Assembly (NCBI RefSeq): GCF_023370075.1
Contig: NZ_CP097149.1
Coordinates: 3,036,001-3,100,000 of the forward strand
Reading direction: 5' to 3'
DNA: 64,000 nt
Source of the DNA: Deinococcus sp. QL22
GTDB lineage: Bacteria > Deinococcota > Deinococci > Deinococcales > Deinococcaceae
The notes below the pieces were generated by a model. That model saw only the letters and a program-made list of their open reading frames with translations. It did no database searches and was not told the DNA's origin. Below, piece by piece: positions 62,305 to 64,000 of this stretch (positions within the stretch are counted from its first letter, which is position 1; every line of letters begins with the position of its first letter). Position numbers and translations under genes: made by a program.

Positions 62305-62529
62305 ATGCCCAAGAAAGACCGTAAACGTCTCCAAGTGGTGATCAGCGACGAGCAGGACGCGCTGCTGACGCGCACAGCGTACGAATTGTCCAGCCCTGAA
62401 CGGCTGATCAGCAAAAGCGAAGTGGTGCGCCTCGCCATAGAAAAAATTGCCAAAGAACTCGGTGAGGGCGAGAATATGGAAGAGTACCGCGCCATTTTGG
62501 ATCAGACCGACCCCTCCGACGACGCCTAA
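62305..62529 (+). CDS. Small ribbon-helix-helix-like protein
   Basis: 74 aa (MPKKDRKRLQVVISDEQDALL ...). A short beta strand (RLQVVIS), then helices with SKSEVVRLAIEKIAKEL, the CopG/MetJ-type DNA-binding layout. Acidic C-terminus. AGGAG 7 nt before ATG 62305; the longer frame (from 62176) covers the untranslated leader. A transcription regulator or plasmid-type partner without a toxin; no neighbour suggests a target. Confidence 0.7.
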   Translation: MPKKDRKRLQVVISDEQDALLTRTAYELSSPERLISKSEVVRLAIEKIAKELGEGENMEEYRAILDQTDPSDDA

Positions 62530-62550
62530 ATTTTGACTGAACCCATTGAG

Positions 62551-62576
62551 CCGCCTATGCAACTGGGCGGTTTTTT
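62551..62576 (+). terminator. Terminator behind the RHH gene
   Basis: CCGCC/GGCGG stem (62551-62555/62566-62570) followed by TTTTTT. Confidence 0.75.
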
Positions 62577-62626
62577 GCTGGCCTGAATGCGCGGCACAGG
62601 AGATTGAGTTCGCCTACCCTCCGCTT

Positions 62627-63691
62627 TTACCGGCTGTAGGCCAAAGTTTCAGGCAGCACGCGCCGCGCTCCCAGATACCGAGCCGCCCAGTAGCGGTCAG
62701 ACATCAGTTTGTCTACGGCCACCTGGCCCCGGTAGCTGTTGGCATTCACAAAGGTGTCTTCGCCCAGATAGATGCCGACGTGCGTGACCTTGCCGCGTCC
62801 TTCGGTATCGAAGAAGACCAGATCCCCGGGCAAGAGGGCAGCAGCGTCTATGGGCAACCCAGCCTGCGCCTGATCCGCGCTGCGGCGGGGCAACTGTAAC
62901 CCCAGTGGGCCAAAGACCTGGAGCACGAAGCCGCTGCAATCGGTTCCGACTCTGGTGGCCCCGCCGTAAACGTAGGGCGTGCCCAGTAACGCCATCGCTG
63001 CGCCGCGCCAGTCATTAGGGAGGGCGTTAAGCAGGGGATTGGGCAGGATGCTTGAAGCCACACTGGAGCCTTGAATCTGGGGCGAATTGATGGTCGGCAC
63101 GGGCTGACTTTGAACGCTCAAAACGGGCGGCGTTGTACGAGTAAGTGGGTTCTGAACAAGAGAAGGCTGAACTGCTGGAGCTTGGACTGTCTGGACTGGA
63201 ACTGCTGGAGTCTGGAGCACCGGAGCCGCTGCAGCGGGAGCCGACGCCACAGCAGCCGTTGGCCCAGACAGGCGCAGACTCTGGCCGACGCTCAGCACGG
63301 TACTGGGGGGCAATCCATTGGCGGCCAGCAGCGCGTCTACCGTGATTCCATAGCGGCGGGCCAGCCCATACAACGTTTCGCCGGGTTGCACCACATGCGG
63401 CGGCAAGTCCCGAATCCGTAGGGTCTGACCTGCCCGCAAGTCCACGCCGCCCGCCGCGTTCGGGGTCAGGCCGTTGAGAGCCAGCAGCGTCTCTAGGCTG
63501 ATGCCCGCCCCGCGTGCCAGAGCATAAGCAGTGTCGCCGGGTTGAACGGTAACGGTAAATAGGGCGAGGGCTGGGGAGGAAACAGAACCCCCTGTCGCGC
63601 CTGCCACAGCAGACAAGCCCGCACCGAGCAGCAAGCCAACCGTGACTAAACGGGCCAAAGCAGAACGGCGGATTGAGTAAACGTAGCGCAC
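62627..63691 (-). CDS. LysM x2 / NlpC-P60 cell-wall hydrolase
   Basis: Exported peptidoglycan endopeptidase, 354 aa. Signal peptide (RSALARLVTVGLLLGAGLSAVAGA). Two LysM domains (about residues 45-92, FTVTVQPGDTAYALARGAG; and 99-141, HVVQPGETLYGLARRYG) bind glycan; a Pro/Gln/Val linker follows; the NlpC/P60 domain (about 230-354) has Cys in VGTDCSGFVLQVF and His in THVGIYLGEDTF. GTG 63691 is the only fitting start; I see no -10 at leaderless distance. The perfect palindrome AAGATAAATTTATCTT lies 40 bp upstream. Confidence 0.9.
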   Translation of the reverse strand: MRYVYSIRRSALARLVTVGLLLGAGLSAVAGATGGSVSSPALALFTVTVQPGDTAYALARGAGISLETLLALNGLTPNAAGGVDLRAGQTLRIRDLPPHVVQPGETLYGLARRYGITVDALLAANGLPPSTVLSVGQSLRLSGPTAAVASAPAAAAPVLQTPAVPVQTVQAPAVQPSLVQNPLTRTTPPVLSVQSQPVPTINSPQIQGSSVASSILPNPLLNALPNDWRGAAMALLGTPYVYGGATRVGTDCSGFVLQVFGPLGLQLPRRSADQAQAGLPIDAAALLPGDLVFFDTEGRGKVTHVGIYLGEDTFVNANSYRGQVAVDKLMSDRYWAARYLGARRVLPETLAYSR

Positions 63692-63730
63692 TAGAGGGGT
63701 CTCACAGGGGGCTTTTGGGACAGGCCACCC

Positions 63731-63746
63731 AAGATAAATTTATCTT
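63731..63746. promoter_or_regulatory. Perfect 16-bp palindrome AAGATAAATTTATCTT
   Basis: Fully self-complementary, AT-rich in a GC-rich context, between the NlpC/P60 gene and the MFS gene. Likely a regulator binding site; it is not the Deinococcus RDRM sequence as I know it. Confidence 0.55.
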
Positions 63747-63940
63747 CAGGTGACGCTCAGGACAGGAATAGACGCACCGTAACACGCGCACCTTTGGCCT
63801 GCCTAGCCCCCATGCCAACCATGAAGACGACTGCGTTGCCCCCCGTGCTGGCCCCCGCACCGTCCCGAATGACTGACTGAAGGACAGTTCAGGCGAGTGC
63901 TCAGGCCACAACTGCTGCTGTACGGGCCTATCCTGCGGGA

Positions 63941-64000
63941 ATGCTTGCGCGTGCCACCGCGTGGCGCAGCCGAACCTTCAGTGCCCTGCGCCACCCCAAT
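63941..64000 (+). CDS. Start of an MFS transporter gene (partial)
   Basis: Only 20 codons are inside the window (MLARATAWRSRTFSALRHPN). The TFSALRHPN stretch is the usual cytosolic N-terminus of EntS/DUF894-type major-facilitator exporters before the first membrane span. TATCCT (63929-63934) stands 6 nt before the ATG, a leaderless start. Family assignment is tentative because the body is missing. Confidence 0.5.
   Translation, partial: MLARATAWRSRTFSALRHPN

Overview
The window looks like a chromosomal segment of a Deinococcus species. This is inferred from the high GC content, the very frequent leaderless starts (a TANNNT -10 hexamer 4-7 nt before the start codon at 27 or more genes), the leuC/leuD/leuB arrangement, bacillithiol-related genes (an LmbE-type deacetylase and a YtxJ-type bacilliredoxin), LysM-NlpC/P60 and PA2169-type proteins. 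I found no rRNA, no complete tRNA, no CRISPR array and no insertion sequence with a transposase.

Layout. 1-2.5 kb: GNAT acetyltransferase, a cytosolic trypsin-fold/PDZ protein whose nucleophile position is Thr, and a LuxR-type regulator. 2.6-7.1 kb: an aldo/keto reductase with an in-frame TAA, two tandem LtrA paralogues each paired with a divergent metallophosphoesterase (one copy only a 33-codon remnant, the other split by an in-frame TAA). 7.1-10.1 kb: deoD, a secreted protein, rsmB. 10.3-14.7 kb: maltose-type ABC uptake genes malE, malF, malG without an ATPase, from a near-consensus promoter. 14.8-20.4 kb: TetR regulator, acyl-CoA dehydrogenase with a palindromic operator, MocR-type regulator, methyltransferase. 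20.6-25.2 kb: leucine operon leuC-(unknown)-leuD-leuB on the minus strand, preceded by a leader peptide with three consecutive Leu codons and a terminator, i.e. an attenuator. 25.3-28.3 kb: a large repeat-bearing lipoprotein. 28.3-34.1 kb: MBL hydrolase, trpBA, gluQ, a ParA/ribbon-helix-helix pair, small proteins. 34.1-42.1 kb: LmbE deacetylase, three overlapping roadblock/LC7 genes, a CaCA antiporter, a GH43 lipoprotein, recG. 42.1-43.1 kb: an AT-rich scar with a broken lipoprotein gene. 43.3-50.7 kb: PA2169-type protein, DUF945 protein, a three-gene set ending in a HAMP protein, YtxJ-colicin-immunity fusion, PAP2 phosphatase. 50.9-64 kb: BMP-type ABC ATPase, DUF2071, an overlapping trio (Psd-like, PH-like membrane protein, TPR-like protein), cyclophilin lipoprotein, divergent lrp/ald, ABC exporter, murA, RHH protein, LysM-NlpC/P60 hydrolase and the start of an MFS transporter.

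Most of the window is housekeeping and nutrient metabolism. The most interesting signals are the leucine attenuator whose leader peptide is itself leaderless, the roadblock triplet, the Psd-like/PH/TPR trio in which the Psd self-cleavage motif is gone, the Thr-nucleophile protease, the duplication-and-decay history at 3.7-7.0 kb, and the AT-rich scar at 42.1-43.1 kb.
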